The notes: a model not told the origin generated them from the sequence alone. A DNA stretch of 64,000 nt from Pezizomycotina sp. ARF18 (GCA_002224055.1 AZLU01000038.1:62001-126000); one strand, 5' to 3'. Shown: positions 37,701 through 50,507, counted from the first letter of the stretch. Program-made: numbers and translations.

Positions 37701-38057
37701 TATCAAAAGCTTTGCGTGTGAGGGTTAGGCATACTTTAGAAGAGTGTAAGTGTATAGTACATTCGGTTGGACTTTATAGACGAAAGCGAGATATATCGTA
37801 TGCCTGCGTTTATTGTATATAGATAACGTCAAGCCAACCTGGCCAGTGTAAGTAAGTCCTTTATAAGGTCAAAATTTGGTTGGCATATTTAACTCGTGAT
37901 AAGATGGTTCCTGCCAGTAGTAGTAGCTTGAGCAAGCTGCTAAATACTAATCGGCTAAAACCCTCGATTAGTTTCAATATATGCAAGATTCTATCGAATG
38001 TTTTAAGACCCCCCCTTTCTTCCTTTTCACGCTTCTCCAGCTCTTCGACGCCTCACA
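34720..38057. other. Gene desert, no supported gene
   Basis: About 3.3 kb. T-tracts at 34789-34811 and 36354-36376. Open frames at 35428-35661 (-), 36919-37137 (+) and 37211-37471 (-) match nothing I know. The frame 37880-38074 (+) runs into the retroelement; whether a gene was interrupted is not decidable here. Confidence 0.55.
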
Positions 38058-38062
38058 ATCCT
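38058..38062. repeat. Target-site duplication ATCCT (left)
   Basis: Same five bases at 43006-43010, directly outside the right LTR. Confidence 0.85.
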
Positions 38063-38302
38063 TGTTGGATGTAAGTAGTAAGGAACATCAAACGACACGA
38101 ATACATCGAGAATTGCCCGCAGCGCTATGCATCGACCGACCTCGGCCGAGCTCTATAATGAACGGCATGCATCGATGCGAGGATATTAACATCGTAAAAT
38201 TCGTTTTAATATGAATTCCTTTATATATAAACGGCAGGATACTACCCTCGATAGATAGTTTTATTCTTTATACAATTAACAATTTTAATCTTTTATCCTA
38301 CA
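38063..38302 (+). repeat. 5' LTR of Copia element 1
   Basis: About 240 bases, TG...CA. Its left (outer) half keeps many C/G positions that are T/A in the other LTR. Confidence 0.9.
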
Positions 38303-41300
38303 TAGTGTAATAACTATATTATAAAAAAAAGTAATAGCTATATCCGCGCTATCTTAAAACGATAATCAGATCTTAGACAGTAACGTCGCGAAGCTCATAA
38401 CGTAGTACGTTCTCAAGGAATAACTCTATCCTTATCTCGCCGCCTATCGCGCCATCGCGAGACATTAAAATACGCTCGGCCATAGTAGAGTAAATATCCT
38501 AATATTACGCCCGCTAACCCTAATAAAAGATACCTACTATATAGCGCCGAGTATACTAAGCTATCTAATATCGTATAATAAGCGATTCGCTATAATCTTA
38601 TCTCGTTACTTAAGTAGAGTAGCGACTAGCTACTCTAGAAGAAGCGTATACTTATAGAACTACGTATATTAAAGCTCGCGATACTATCGTAAAATCTAAG
38701 ACCCTAGATAAGAAGCTTAATAAAGACGAATAGGCTTATTATAATATATAATAGTACTATTAACTTCTATAGTAGAAATTAAGTAGATTTATTACTTTAA
38801 ACGCCGATAAACGAAGGGCGTAGGCCGTTTAGATAGCCCTTAATCTACGAACTTATAAATAATAAGATAAATCGGGTAAATATTAGACTTTAGCTAATAA
38901 GTATATATTAGAAAGATAAAATATATATACGTATATTAACCGCGCGAAAGGATAATAGGTAAAACAAAGCTCTCGACTTAAGACTTCCGTAAGCTTATTA
39001 AAAATATTTTAAAAGATTACTTAAGTTATATAATACCGTATTATCCTATTACGTTACTAATAGTAGTAAAGAGGCGTTATAAAATCTTAAGTAAGTAAAA
39101 CCTACTAACTAAAAAAAATACGTTAAAAAATATAGAAGCTTACGTAATCAAATCTAACGCTAAAATAAGCCGCGCTAAAAAAAATAAGAGTAATACGATA
39201 ATAGCCTATATAAAATAAGATAGGCGCTAAGAATAAAAATATAATAAATAATATAAATACTAATATAGTAAAGAAAGTAAAACGTTATTAGATAGCGTAG
39301 ACGCCCTCTAAAGAAATTATAGGTCAGAGAATTTAGTAGCCGCGTAACTAGTAAAGCGCGTTATCGCGAGTATATTAATATAGAAGAATATAATATTATA
39401 TACGTAAATAGCTATATATAATACTACTACTATAAGTATTTAATCTTATAATTAACGCTAGTAATAAAGAAGGATTTTAAACCTGGTTTAATTAAGAAAT
39501 AGCGCTAACTAATAGTTATTTAAATAACGCTAGAAAACGAGATAAACTTCTTTTGCGCTAGCCCGCGCTAATCGCCCGCGCTAACTATAAAGCTAAAGGC
39601 GCCGCTTAGCTATAAACTATAAAGAGAATAAAGACTAATATAGATAGCTATAAAATATAAGCGAAATAACGATACTTTAAAATATATAAGGTTCTATATT
39701 AGCTTATAATAAGTTTAAAATGACGCTAGATATTAATAGTATTATATTATAGAATTAATAAAAGATCTTAAGAGCTATAAGCTTAAATCCGCCTTAACCG
39801 CGTATATATAAGAGACGATCACATCGTTCCTAGCTACTTATATTAAAACGTACCCTTAAAAAAATATTAAGAGTAAATACCGAGTTATTAAATAACCGGC
39901 GTTTATTATTATAAGGAATTTAGATAAGCTAAGCTATTATAAGCGTAATTAGTTAAATTAAGGACTATATTTAATCTCTTAGATTAAGACGTACTAACGT
40001 TTAATACTATAAAACGGGTAAAATTACTCTTTAAGTACCTAAGTAGAGAAAAATATTTCTATTAGCTAATATAGAATAATAATAAACTACTATAAACTAA
40101 TCGATATATAACGCGAATAGGCGCTTATCATAAAATAAAATAAATAACGTAGAAATAGTACTAGGCGCTTAAGTTATTAAATAAAATCGATCTTTTACTA
40201 TTATTATAAGATCTAGATATAACTATTATAGAAATATATATATTTAACGTCCCTATAAAGTATATATATAATAGGTAAGTATATATTATTAAGCGCTTTA
40301 AGCGTTAGCGACTTAAAAACCCGCCCTCTATAAAAGATTTATATAGATATATAGATAGCGCTTATAAATAAGAGAGTTTAAAATAGTAATAGATTAATAA
40401 TATAGTTTAACGATATAACTTAATATAGCTAGATACTTTTATATAGTAATAAAAGAATAAATAATAGATAATAGATAAATAGATTAAGGCGCAAATTACT
40501 AAATACGCTATAAAGCGCTCTAACTCGAGAAACTACGATTTAGTATCGTATACCCTATTTTCGTCGTTTATTATAATAGCGGCGGTAAGTATAATAATTA
40601 GTTAAACGATAGTAAATTTAAAAAATATACTAACCTTATACGATATCGAGTAGTAGCGTACGCGTTAAACGATTATAGCTAGAATAGAGTAGCAGAACGC
40701 TTTCTACTAACTATTATAAATAAAGCGCGCGCGGCGCTTTATAATAAGATCTACTATTTATCTAAAAAGAAGCCGCCCGATATATTTATAAACTAAAAAA
40801 TATATTACCTATAAAGGTACTGTCGCGATAAGACGCCTTATAAAGCGTATTAAAGCTATAAACTAAATATTAATAAACTATACCCGTTTAGTACTAATAT
40901 ATAGGTAAAAATTATATTTTATTATAAACTCGCTATAAGAATAAAAGAAAAATATATAGAATTTAAGGTAACGGAAAAAATTAAAGTATACGATTTAATT
41001 TAACGTAAGATACTATAAACCTCTTTGTTAAATAGCCGCAAATTAAATCTACCGCGATAAATCGAGTATAATAATTTTATACTCGCTACTTAGAATAGCT
41101 TTTTAACTCTTACTAACGCGGTAGCCCTCGCCGTATATTAGGATATCGAAGATCTAGATATTATTACTTATTTAGATAATAATAATCGCTAGAAAAAGTA
41201 AAATAATAGTAATAAAGGAAAAACTACTCTTACTAAAAAATATAACGTATAGAACTAATTTAAATAAATAAAAAGAATTAATAGTAGCGTCTATTACCGA

Positions 41301-42773
41301 AAGTAGTACTTACTATAAATAAATACTTAGAATAGATCGTTCGCTATAAGATAAGACTAGTAGTTCTAGGCTATTTATAAGATTAATAAAATAACGATAT
41401 ATATTTACTAATTATTAATTCTCTACGACCCGCGTTATCTAATAATAGCCGCCGCGTTAGATCTCGAGATACGATATAAGAATATTACCTCTATATTTTT
41501 AGAGGGGATTTAGCGCCTAATTAGTAAGTAAATATATTCGCGCCTAAAAGTATATACTAATATAGAATAATTCTAATAAACTAATACGTAAAGAATAGTA
41601 TACTACTCTACTACTTACTAAATCGATATATAGCCTACTATCTCGCTATTAATCTAAAAGTAAATTTTATAAAGTACTAACTAGTATAGATTATATTAAT
41701 TACCCTATAATATAGTATATAATATTTAAAAGATATTAATATAAGAGCGTCGGTATATATTTATATTTATAACTTAACTATTATTATATATAACGAACTA
41801 ATTAATAAGATAAAAAAACTACTTAAACGGCTTAATATAATAATTAACGACGCGGTATATTCTTAAAAGCTTAAATTAAGAAAAATTACTATAAAAAACG
41901 ATATACTTATCGTAAAAAATATTATCGATAGAATTACTACTTAATATATAATATAGAAACTATATAGTCGCGGCGATACTAATAATTTAATATCCCGCGC
42001 TACGCTATCCCGAGGAAAATTAAATCGTTAGACTAGAGAACTATATAATAAACTTAGAGAAACTAAGTATCTAATAGTTTAACGCGCCTAGAACTAGCCT
42101 TCGCTTAGTTAGAATTAGCTACCTTTACTACCTATAGGGACTTATAATATACTGCGATATAGCGGTTACTACGCTATCTATAAGGGACGCGTAAATATAG
42201 CCTATACTTCGGCCCGAGTAATACTAATAAAGAAATATAGCCTTAGAGATATATAGATAGCGATTTTACTTAGCTAAAGACGCCGCTTAGTTAGTAGCTA
42301 CGCCTTTATATATACGGAAGAGTAGTATCGTTTATATCTTATAAATAAACTACCGTCGCTATTTTAATAATAGAGGTAGATATACGGTATTGCGTTATAA
42401 CTCGGGAGGTAGTAGCTTAGAAGGAACTTTAATTAAGTCTACTTATAAACTAGTAGACCGGAAGCTACTAATAACGAGAAGAATAATTTCTATTAAATTA
42501 AAAATTAATAATATAGGCGCCTACTACCTAGCTAAACGCGGCTCGTAACGTTAATAAACGAACTAATATATCGATATTAAATATTATTTTATTAGGAAGA
42601 AAATTAAAGATTACGAGATCGCGCTAGCGGCGCGTCGATGGCTAATAACGTCGCCGATATATTTACTAAACCGCTAGCTCTACCGGTATTCGTTAACTAA
42701 GTAACGCTAGGAGTACGCCTATCCTAGATATAAAAGAATAGGGAGGCCTCGGCCCGCAGCGGGTAAGGGAGGC

Positions 42774-43005
42774 TATTAGATATAAGTAGTAAAGGAATAT
42801 TAAACGATATAAATAATCGAGAATTACCCGTAGCGCTATATATCGACCGACCTCGGCCGAGCTTTATAATAACGGTAACATCGATGCGAGGATATTAACA
42901 TCGAAGATTCGTTTATATAGAATTCCTTTTATATATAAACGGCAGGATACTGCCTCGATAGATAGTTTTGTTCTTCATGCAATTGACAATTTATCTTCAT
43001 CTACA
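42774..43005 (+). repeat. 3' LTR of Copia element 1
   Basis: About 232 bases. Its right (outer) end is better preserved than its left part. Confidence 0.9.
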
Positions 43006-43010
43006 ATCCT
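43006..43010. repeat. Target-site duplication ATCCT (right)
   Basis: Partner of 38058-38062. Confidence 0.85.
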
Positions 43011-43466
43011 TCCTTTCCTTTTCGATTCCTCAACCTGAGCCCCGTTGGACTCCTTACGCTTCTCCTCCTCCTTCGACCTGCGATCCTGTTCTTCTCCCTC
43101 CTGCTATCATCGTCCCGTTGCACGCAGCCTCCGCTTTCCGACGCTCGCTTTCTTTCTGTCTGGCTCGGTGGGGTGGCTCGGTGACGAGTGGAACAGGGAC
43201 AGGAACTCCTTTGAGGGTTCTATCTTCCGCCCGTTGGACTGCGACGCGTGACCGATCATCCAACAGTCGTCCCAGTCCTTAGCATAACCTGGATCACCAC
43301 TGCTTTCCGAAGGAGAGTTATATGGGAGGGTTGGAGAAGACGGTGGTATTTTTGGCGGAACCTAGGCTCGCCTGTGAGTATTCAGTGTAGGGGACATGAT
43401 GAGTCGTTAATTCTTCCTTTTCATGATGTCGTAACTGAGTGCTAATTTCTCCTTTGGCTTGGGTGT
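43011..43466 (+). other. C-rich coding-like stretch, not assigned
   Basis: Open plus-strand frames (42968-43282 and 43045-43251; readable LRFPTLAFFLSGSVGWLGD) with Pro/Ser/Arg bias start just at the element edge. A donor-like CCTGTGAGT lies near 43372. No family recognised; this may be the downstream part of a locus hit by Copia element 1. Confidence 0.25.
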
Positions 43467-43555
43467 TTATAGGAAAATAAAAAATAAAAAAATAAAAAAA
43501 TAAAAAAGAAAAATATATACAAAAAAATAAAAAAAAATAAAAATAAAAAATAAGA
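43467..43555. repeat. A-rich (AAAAAT)n tract
   Basis: Long imperfect A-rich stretch. It produces the hydrophobic Phe-rich end of a 244-codon minus-strand frame, which I reject as a gene. Confidence 0.8.
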
Positions 43556-44011
43556 ATGAAAAGTAAAATGACTTTCTTTGTCTTAAGTAGTCAACCAGAA
43601 CTCCATCTACCAAGGAACCACCAAACTCACCTACAATCAAAACACCAAACGACAATACACAAGATAACAAGATACACCAACCACATACAAGAATCCCAAA
43701 ACCAATACCGACGTTCAGGGGATTCTCAGGACGCGAGACTACTGCCGAGCCCCGCACCACAAGCCAAAACCCCGCCTCTCCCCTCGTCCTCCACCGGAAC
43801 TCTGCGGTCACTACCAAGTCACGCCTCGCCGCCCCCACCGGATCCGCCACAACACCGAAGCACCCCCCCCCCCCGGCGCAAAGTTCAACCCCCTGGTCAA
43901 CCCGCCGCCACCACCTCCGCATCTCGAGAAACGCCAACTCCTCAAAGAGCAGCGCACAGCTCTCGTATCGAAATCGACATCCCCCCACCGACCTTGCCTT
44001 CTCCCCCGTAA

Positions 44012-44164
44012 ATGCCGCCACGTCGGTTTCCATTAGGGAAGGACTCCAGTTCGTTTCGCGACTACGTCGTGCGTAAACACCAGCGGAAAATGATAAAGAC
44101 GCCACTGGGGCAGGATACCTTCGGCTACTGGGGCAAATTGGCGGGAAAGGTTTTTGCGGTTTGA
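44012..44164 (+). CDS. Small basic orphan protein, 50 residues
   Basis: Reads MPPRRFPLGKDSSSFRDYVV, then KHQRKM, TPLGQDTFGYWGKLAGK and a stop. It follows, in the same frame and after one stop, a Pro/Ser/Thr-rich open frame (43556-44011) that may be the N-terminal part of the same gene, since the window has frequent frame errors. Protein-like composition (balanced, basic, Gly/Trp near the end) is the only support. No family recognised. Confidence 0.35.
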   Translation: MPPRRFPLGKDSSSFRDYVVRKHQRKMIKTPLGQDTFGYWGKLAGKVFAV

Positions 44165-45208
44165 AAAGGAGGGGTTGGTTAACGTGGCAAATGTTTATCA
44201 TATATACGGTATATACATGTGCATCCTTAAAGTTCCGAGGTAAGTAGATGCTAAGTTTTCGCGATGTTATTATGATTTTGAGTTCATGGAACCTTCCAGG
44301 CGTATCTTTTCGCTTTTTGTTTTGATAGTTGTTAGGGCATTATGGCTCTGTGTGTGCCCATAGACTTCGGTGGATAGGTTTCCCCTTCCATCATCCTCAA
44401 TAGACGGCCATGGTCTCACATAGTGCCCCCCCATAATAGATGAACCGCGAATACCCGAGGATCGGATCTTCATGACATTCTCGCGAAGGGGACGAGCGCC
44501 ACCAGGACTGCAACGTCAAAGTCTGTGACTAAACGCCGAGGTTGAAGGCTATCCGACCTCGTGGCTCTAAGGAAAAACCCAAAGCGCCGACCATTGGAGA
44601 GCGTTGAGACCGAAAGGGGCAGGAAGGGGCAGGGAGTGTTGAGGCAGGAGCATTCGGCGGGACGATTAAGCCAAAAGAAGGGAGGGACGGAAGAAGCATT
44701 ATCGCATGAGGGGTAAGAATAAGACTAGAACGTGATAGACGATGGGAGGGCGCTTCTGAGGCGGCACTGTAAAAACAGCGATTGATGCAGAGGACAGCGA
44801 CAGGTTAGAGAGTCGGGATTGTTTTTGGGCGAGTTTAGTAGTCTCTTTCCCATTCCAAACAAGAGAAAACCCTGTTCCATTGTCATTGTATAATGTAGAT
44901 TTCAGGAATTGCAGTTATAAGGGTAACTGTGGTTAGCGGTTGCTGGTTCAATTCTTAATGATGTTAAACAACTGTTATTTTGATTTCAAGAGATCGTGGC
45001 CCGTCATAGAACGCCGACCTCCTTACGCTTGTATTATTTTTTCCTGTATCTCGACATGACAATCTATATCGGAGTCGTGAGATATGGAGAACTAGCATCG
45101 CGATGCATTGGCTAGCACCTAAAGATCAGTCTTGTTATAGTGGTAGAGCAATAGAACGGCGCTGTCTGTATAGCTGTCCACTTGAGTAACCATAAGCAAG
45201 CCGAAAAG
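44165..45208. other. Intergenic, no supported gene
   Basis: About 1 kb; nothing recognisable. Confidence 0.6.
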
Positions 45209-45215
45209 CATTTTA

Positions 45216-45246
<31 letters not shown>

Positions 45247-45302
45247 TTATTTTATTTTATTTTTATTTTTATTTTTATTTTATTTTTTTTTTATTTTATT
45301 TC
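45209..45302. repeat. (ATTTTT)n / (ATTTT)n microsatellite
   Basis: About ninety bases of ATTTTT units with a central ATTTT block. Confidence 0.9.
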
Positions 45303-45438
45303 TCTAAGTTGTTCTTTCTTTCTTTTTTTTTTTCGTTTAATAAACCCAAACTACTAGCAACCCCTACTACCATCAATCCAACACCCCAATCAATTCAAAA
45401 ACAACGCGAAAGCTCCAACCTGCCTCTCAAAAACAACT

Positions 45439-45791
45439 ATGGAATTCAAACAGCGCCGGGGAAAGTATTACAGGATCTTCAGCCGACGCCCCTGGTCGGA
45501 TGAAAACGGAGCATTTGGACAGATTCTACGCGGCGACACGACGGCAACGGTACCTCCTCCTCTCCGTCCTCCGCGCCCTCCCCTTATTTCAGCACCTCCC
45601 CGACCGCGCGAAGAGCCCCGCCGTTGGATGACAGGTTGATGATCAGAGCCGTGCGTATCGAGGTTGGGAGACCTGTGAGGGAATTAGAGACCGTTGATGG
45701 GATCATGGAGGACCTTAAGGATTTAATCCGCTTGACGTACAGTTTTGGGAACACTTGTCAAAGTAGGTCTAGTTTTACAGTAATAATATAA
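45439..45791 (+). CDS. Hypothetical small protein
   Basis: ATG at 45439 opens MEFKQRRGKYYRIFSRRPWS, then a Pro-rich stretch (VPPPLRPPRPPL). The frame then passes to a second one (break near 45610) reading PLDDRLMIRAVRIEVG and ELETVDGIMEDLKDLIRLTY, a charged, helix-prone segment, to a stop at 45791. A donor-like AAGTAGGT occurs near 45762, so it may continue. The start resembles that of the small basic protein at 44.0 kb only in composition. No family recognised. Confidence 0.35.
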
Positions 45792-46565
45792 TCTAGCTAG
45801 ATAATGTTAAACGATAGGATCAACCATATTTAAATCCGTGCCCACCGAGTCAAAAAAAATCGAGTTTTGTTTATTTTTATTCGTGGGATCTCTGGCAGTC
45901 TGGCAGACGGCACTAGTTGTCCAGCAATATTGGGGCCCCTTCTGTGAGCCAGCGCTCACTCAAGCAATCAATGCAGGGCATGCACATTCCACACAAAGAC
46001 TCTATAGTTGGCTTTTGGATAATACACTGAAAAATTCCCTCGCATGTGAATTATAACAATTGAGGTTTCGATTCGTTTCGCATACTCTCTCGCTACCGGC
46101 TGACTCCAACTAACAACTGTGGGGGTAGACAACTTTGACCATTACCAGCCCAACGTCTCGAGAATTACGAATTGATGAGAGATAGGCTTACAGACAGGAT
46201 AGACACTGACGCAAGCTCGAAAGCGGTCATGGAAATCACGTTGCCGAAGCAGGAATTAGGACAAGAAGGAGGGGGAACTTGACGAAATCGACAATTCTAC
46301 GTGGAGAGTCTTACTGCTTCGAGTTCAAGCAACCCGCTGGACTGGAGAACTTGAGACCTTGTAAATTTTATTATAATCTCCTTCCGGAATCTTTCTCTGA
46401 GCCCTTCTTTTGATGTTCTCAAGTATCCTTTTGTTAGTCAAAAGCATAATCACTAGCATCGAAATCTGAAATACCTAAATAACCTATTCTTATTGCCAAC
46501 AAAATAAAAAAAGAAATATCGAAAATGGACGAACGGCCCGGCAGCAGGCAAAGCAGGAGCTTATA
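45792..46565. other. Intergenic, no supported gene
   Basis: Nothing recognisable in about 0.8 kb. Confidence 0.55.
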
Positions 46566-46879
46566 AAAAATATAAACGCCACTTGTTTCAATCGCGCTCT
46601 CCGCGTAGCGCGCAAGTACGTCCACGACCCTCGCCTCGAATCGCTCACACCTACGTAAAGCGGTTTGCTCCCCTACCTCATCAGCCTATCAGCAAAGAAG
46701 GCAAAGGTACGCGAGAAGAGGCTGATGAACCGCTTGACTTGGATATTGTGGCAGTGGCGCATCACGGGTTGGAATTCACAGCCGACGACGTTATCAGCGG
46801 CATATTGGATAAGTATACTTTGAACTGCTACGGAGGCCGAGTTGCCAGACTAATTTGTATGAAGAACCCGGCCTATTGA
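46566..46879 (+). pseudogene. Orphan paralogue copy 1 (partial)
   Basis: One frame reads NATCFNRALRVARKYVHDPR (46575-46635); a second, about 100 bases on, reads ADEPLDLDIVAVAHHGLEFT and DDVISGILDKYTLNCYGG to a stop at 46879. The same two blocks occur in the same order and at about the same distance at 48.5-48.8 kb (CYKRAYALAKKYV, then NEPHVVDIMALEACTERFT), so the two loci are diverged paralogues. The upstream part present at 48.3-48.5 kb is not seen here. Family not recognised. Confidence 0.45.
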
Positions 46880-48299
46880 CAATGACCGAAAGAGTCCTAT
46901 GTACTAGTACGCGGAGTGATCGGTTGAAATATCCTCTGAATGTAAAAAAAAAAAAGAAAAAGAAAGAAAGAGAAAAGCCGATCCATATGGTTTCAAGTAC
47001 AAAATGATAGACCGTTCATATCGTCCACGCGTAAGTAGACTACTTTTGGACGGATTTCATCCACATGCCATGGAAAGTGGGGAGAGCCCACCAGAGGAAC
47101 TGGACAAATCAAGGACGAAGCTTTACACGTCTCGAGGTCATGAGAACAATGGCAGGCGAGAGTATATAGATATTCCAGTGGTGGCCTGGTCGCCTTAGTT
47201 GTTTCTATTCCACTTCGAAGCTATGGGGGATGTCTCATACGTGAATCCCTTTTGGTATTTCTTTTTGTAGGCCGCCTGATTTTTTTTTTTTTTAACGGTT
47301 GATTCAATACCAATATCTTGAAAAGCATCTGTAAATAATGATTACTCTATAATACGGCTCCGTTGCAGCACACGTTGATATAAGTCTGAGGCGATGGTGC
47401 ACCCAAGCTATAGTCCTTAAACGAGAGAGCGGGGTGTGGTTAAGGTGCATAATAACCAACTCATTCAGTACGGAAATCACACCAGACACTACCCGGGGAT
47501 TCAAAAATTGGATACAGGAACAGCGTGCGTCGTGATGAGTGAGAGATATACGGAAGCTCAAGGGTACGCTTGATGCGTCGATAGTGATTCACATATCCGC
47601 CCGGTATACTGATTCATATATTAGAATGATGTACTTCCCGATTCACAAAACCGAAATTCGTTACGGACCAGATGTACATAAAGAGACGGATAGTCACGAT
47701 TTTGGGAAAGCCGTTATTATGTATGCATGTTAAGAGATGCCCCGAGCCGCTGAGGGGGATGTCTCGCTTGGACGCTCAACAAGGTAGATACAGAAGCAAA
47801 TGAAATAATCAGAAACACACATCACTGGAACGGGATCTGGAGTAATATGCATGAGTTTGAAAGGGAACAGAGCGATTGATGGACATGGAAGTTGAACTCG
47901 AAGTGGAAGATACGTTCATGAAAGTAGCCGTAATTCAAATTCAAGTTCAGGCAAGTGAAATGGAAGAGGAACTTTTTGCTTGCATGTCTATATATTCTGT
48001 ATACTCTTCGAAATCACCTCCTCCACAAGTCCATTCTCCATAAATTTTAATTGTCCCAAATACATACCATCCGAATTATAGTTCCCTAGTAGACCGAGAA
48101 ACAAACAGAAAAAATACTCATAGAACCGAGCTTTCTGTTTCTTGACAAAACGTAGGACATGACCGATACACCGTGCTGGTGCAGATCTATGCGATATGGG
48201 ATGGGATCGAACTATTGGATTTGATACAGAATTAACCATCTTCACTGATGAAATATACGATGCTATATATAATGAACTGACGATACTACAATCTCGATA
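46880..48299. other. Intergenic, no supported gene
   Basis: A minus-strand open frame at 48359-47988 (Ser/Arg-rich start, hydrophobic patch) and a plus frame at 47004-47198 have no recognisable features. Confidence 0.5.
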
Positions 48300-48804
48300 A
48301 AATGTATGCAATCTGCCTTGAAGGCGCGCAGCGCCTCGTCGTCGTGATCTTCTCGACATCTCCAGCTCAGAACTTGATACTTCTAGCTGAGGATCCTTCC
48401 TTCTCAGCTATACAAACATTTCTCGATGCCTGTAGATTTGGTGAGCCTCTTGGCTTGCTGGATAGCCGGCACACCGAAAGCAGAGCTACGGTATCCAATT
48501 ACAGACACGGTAGAGGTTTTTCGACACCACTGTTACAAACGAGCCTACGCTCTCGCAAAGAAGTATGTAAAAACAGCACCAGCAGTTAAAATTGGCCAAG
48601 TTTATCAGAACACTTTCCTGTCCGATTTCGTGGGCCTCCACGGGAGGAGGCAATAGCGCTGAAAAGGAAATTAATGAACCGCATGTCGTGGATATTATGG
48701 CACTGGAAGCGTGCACAGAACGTTTCACACCACGCCAGCTCATGGACGCGATGGCGGACGAAGATACTTTCAAGTTGGATAATCTGGCGACCGAGTCGCC
48801 GTAA
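48300..48804 (+). CDS. Orphan paralogue copy 2
   Basis: Longer relative of the 46.6 kb locus. A first frame (48302 on) reads RLVVVIFSTSPAQNLILLAE; a second, from ATG 48426, reads MPVDLVSLLACWIAGTPKAE, LRYPITDTVEVF, HHCYKRAYALAKKYVKTAP, IGQVYQNTFLSDFVGLHG; a third continues INEPHVVDIMALEACTERFT and QLMDAMADEDTFKLDNLATE to a stop at 48804. Frame changes fit the pattern seen in other host genes here. Predicted soluble, mostly helical, about 165 residues. Family not recognised. Minus-strand frame 48486-48773 is a shadow. Confidence 0.5.
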
Positions 48805-50188
48805 TCATTTCTTTTGAGTGATGGCGTGGGGACCGGTTTGTTTGGTAGCTCTTTCTCGCCTCTGAAACGCTATCTCAGTGCCTCGAAAGCAAGGCACACT
48901 TCAACGATAAAATCAAAGCAAAAGAAATGAAAAAACTTGTGTACCTGTCTGTACGCAGGGCAAGAAAAGGTTATAGTGACATCTCGAGGACCAATTCAGT
49001 GGGTGACGGGAGAGTGCTTCAAGGAGTTGCCACGAGATTGCGAAGCGGACTAGTGTTGGAATGACCGACTGTGTAAGTTTGCGGCGTGAAAGAGGAGAAA
49101 CCATCAGGCTTGATTTGATGAAAGGAGAGCTTCTGGCTACAATGAACGGAAACGGCTACAATGAAGGGTAATTTATCAATATTATACGTATTTGATAATA
49201 CGGGGAAAGATGTAGCTTCTGAAGTTGTAAAAAGCCTACCGAATAATATTGTATTTGTAAAGCGTGATACCGGTATACTAATTGTGAACTGAGACAGGAT
49301 AACATCTGCCTATTTCACTTTGCTAGAAGCAAGAAACTACTTTGCCTTCCAGGTAAAAGAAAGACGAATTTACCCGTATACTCCTTTCGAAGGCCTGATT
49401 CCATAACTATCGCTTAAGGCTGACAACTTCACCGTCTTATTCGCACCACATAATACTCTTTTCCTAGCTCAATTTACTCTACAAACAAGTGCGCACAGGA
49501 GTTAGACGTTTCTCGTTACCTTTTAGTTACGCCGGTACCGACCTACAGACTATACCTCCCGAGACAATTGGCCAGGCGGAACACAGGTTCAATTCTTCGT
49601 TCAAGTCGTGAACCTGCCAATGACTACATACCCCTTCCAAAGCTGTAGAAATCAGCAGGAACTTCATGAGAAGCTTTATCCCAGCCCTGAATCAGTAGAT
49701 CGAAAGGTGTGGAAGGGACATTTCGACATGCTAATGTGGTCGATAAGAATCCAGTTCAGGCAGTGGGGGGCGACGGAGAGACGATTAGCCATTCAGCTTT
49801 ATCACGGTTCTTTCGGATAATTGAACCTCTTCTGTAGCATCATGTTTAACCATTTATTTGACATATTCAACTGTATCGGTCATGATACGGACGCAGGTGT
49901 TTTTATGGATCGAAGAATTTAGTAATAACTTAGCATGCTCCAGCTCGATGACCGTTGTATCCTCCATATTTAGAGTGAGGCTAATATCAAGCTCCAAAGA
50001 TTTAGTAATTTCTATTTCTGAGGTTGTGAATCCAAGCCTTTTCATACGCGGTACGTCTAAAGAGTAAGACCGTTTCAGCACACCTAGGGAACTTACTTGT
50101 AGCTTAGGGAAGACGGATAATATAAAACTCACAATGTTGACACACTGACAATTGCGGTGCCGCATTCGCCAAAGGAGAACCTTAGATG
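48805..50188. other. Intergenic, no supported gene
   Basis: About 1.4 kb. Overlapping frames at 49854-50165 on both strands have no recognisable content. Confidence 0.55.
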
Positions 50189-50193
50189 CAAAA
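50189..50193. repeat. Target-site duplication CAAAA (left)
   Basis: Same five bases at 55097-55101. Confidence 0.9.
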
Positions 50194-50507
50194 TGCTAGC
50201 TATTAGGCATGCCAAAGAGGTATGACAAATCTATAGGCATCGAGATAATGCTTGTATAGCTAAGGAACAAGGAACTTTAGCTAGAGATATTAAGATCTCA
50301 GCTATAGATGTTAAGGAGATTACGACGATAAGGCTCTGCGAGCCGTCGAGGTAGACTATATATATTATATTAAGATTATAGTATTATTAGTTTATTATAT
50401 ATAGTATCGTATATTCCCTTAGTTAGTCTAGTTAGTTCTATAGTTAAATCTATAAGTTTAATCCTATCCTATATTATTAGATATTATACTATATATCTAC
50501 GCTAGCA
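50194..50507 (+). repeat. 5' LTR of Copia element 2
   Basis: 314 bases. The left half is C/G-richer than the same half of the 3' LTR; the right half is more T/A-rich. Confidence 0.95.

Larger units (their letters stand above)
38063..43005 (+). mobile_element. Ty1/Copia LTR retrotransposon, full length, RIP-decayed
   Basis: 4,943 bases bounded by direct repeats that start TGTTGGATGTAAG and end CTACA, with a 5-base target duplication ATCCT on both sides. The internal region is plus-strand; the translated trace ADIFTKPL near 42655 is the typical end of a Copia RNase H. A purine-rich tract abuts the right LTR. I found no convincing primer site. It is a fossil with no usable open frame and very many breaks, caused mainly by RIP; because RIP drives LTR divergence, it cannot be dated by a clock. 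No insertion within it is evident. Confidence 0.93.

Noticed and set aside
38063-43005. Reading the AT-rich block as genuine low-GC genes or a mitochondrial insertion
   Set aside because: Paired LTRs, an exact target duplication and a Copia RNase H trace explain it.
43467-44201. 244-codon minus-strand open frame
   Set aside because: Its last third is Phe/Leu-rich because it runs over an A-rich microsatellite, and the remainder lacks any domain; the plus strand is at least as plausible.
44930-44970. GGTTCAATTC with a nearby A-box-like TGGTTAGCGG
   Set aside because: The two boxes are too close together for a tRNA gene.
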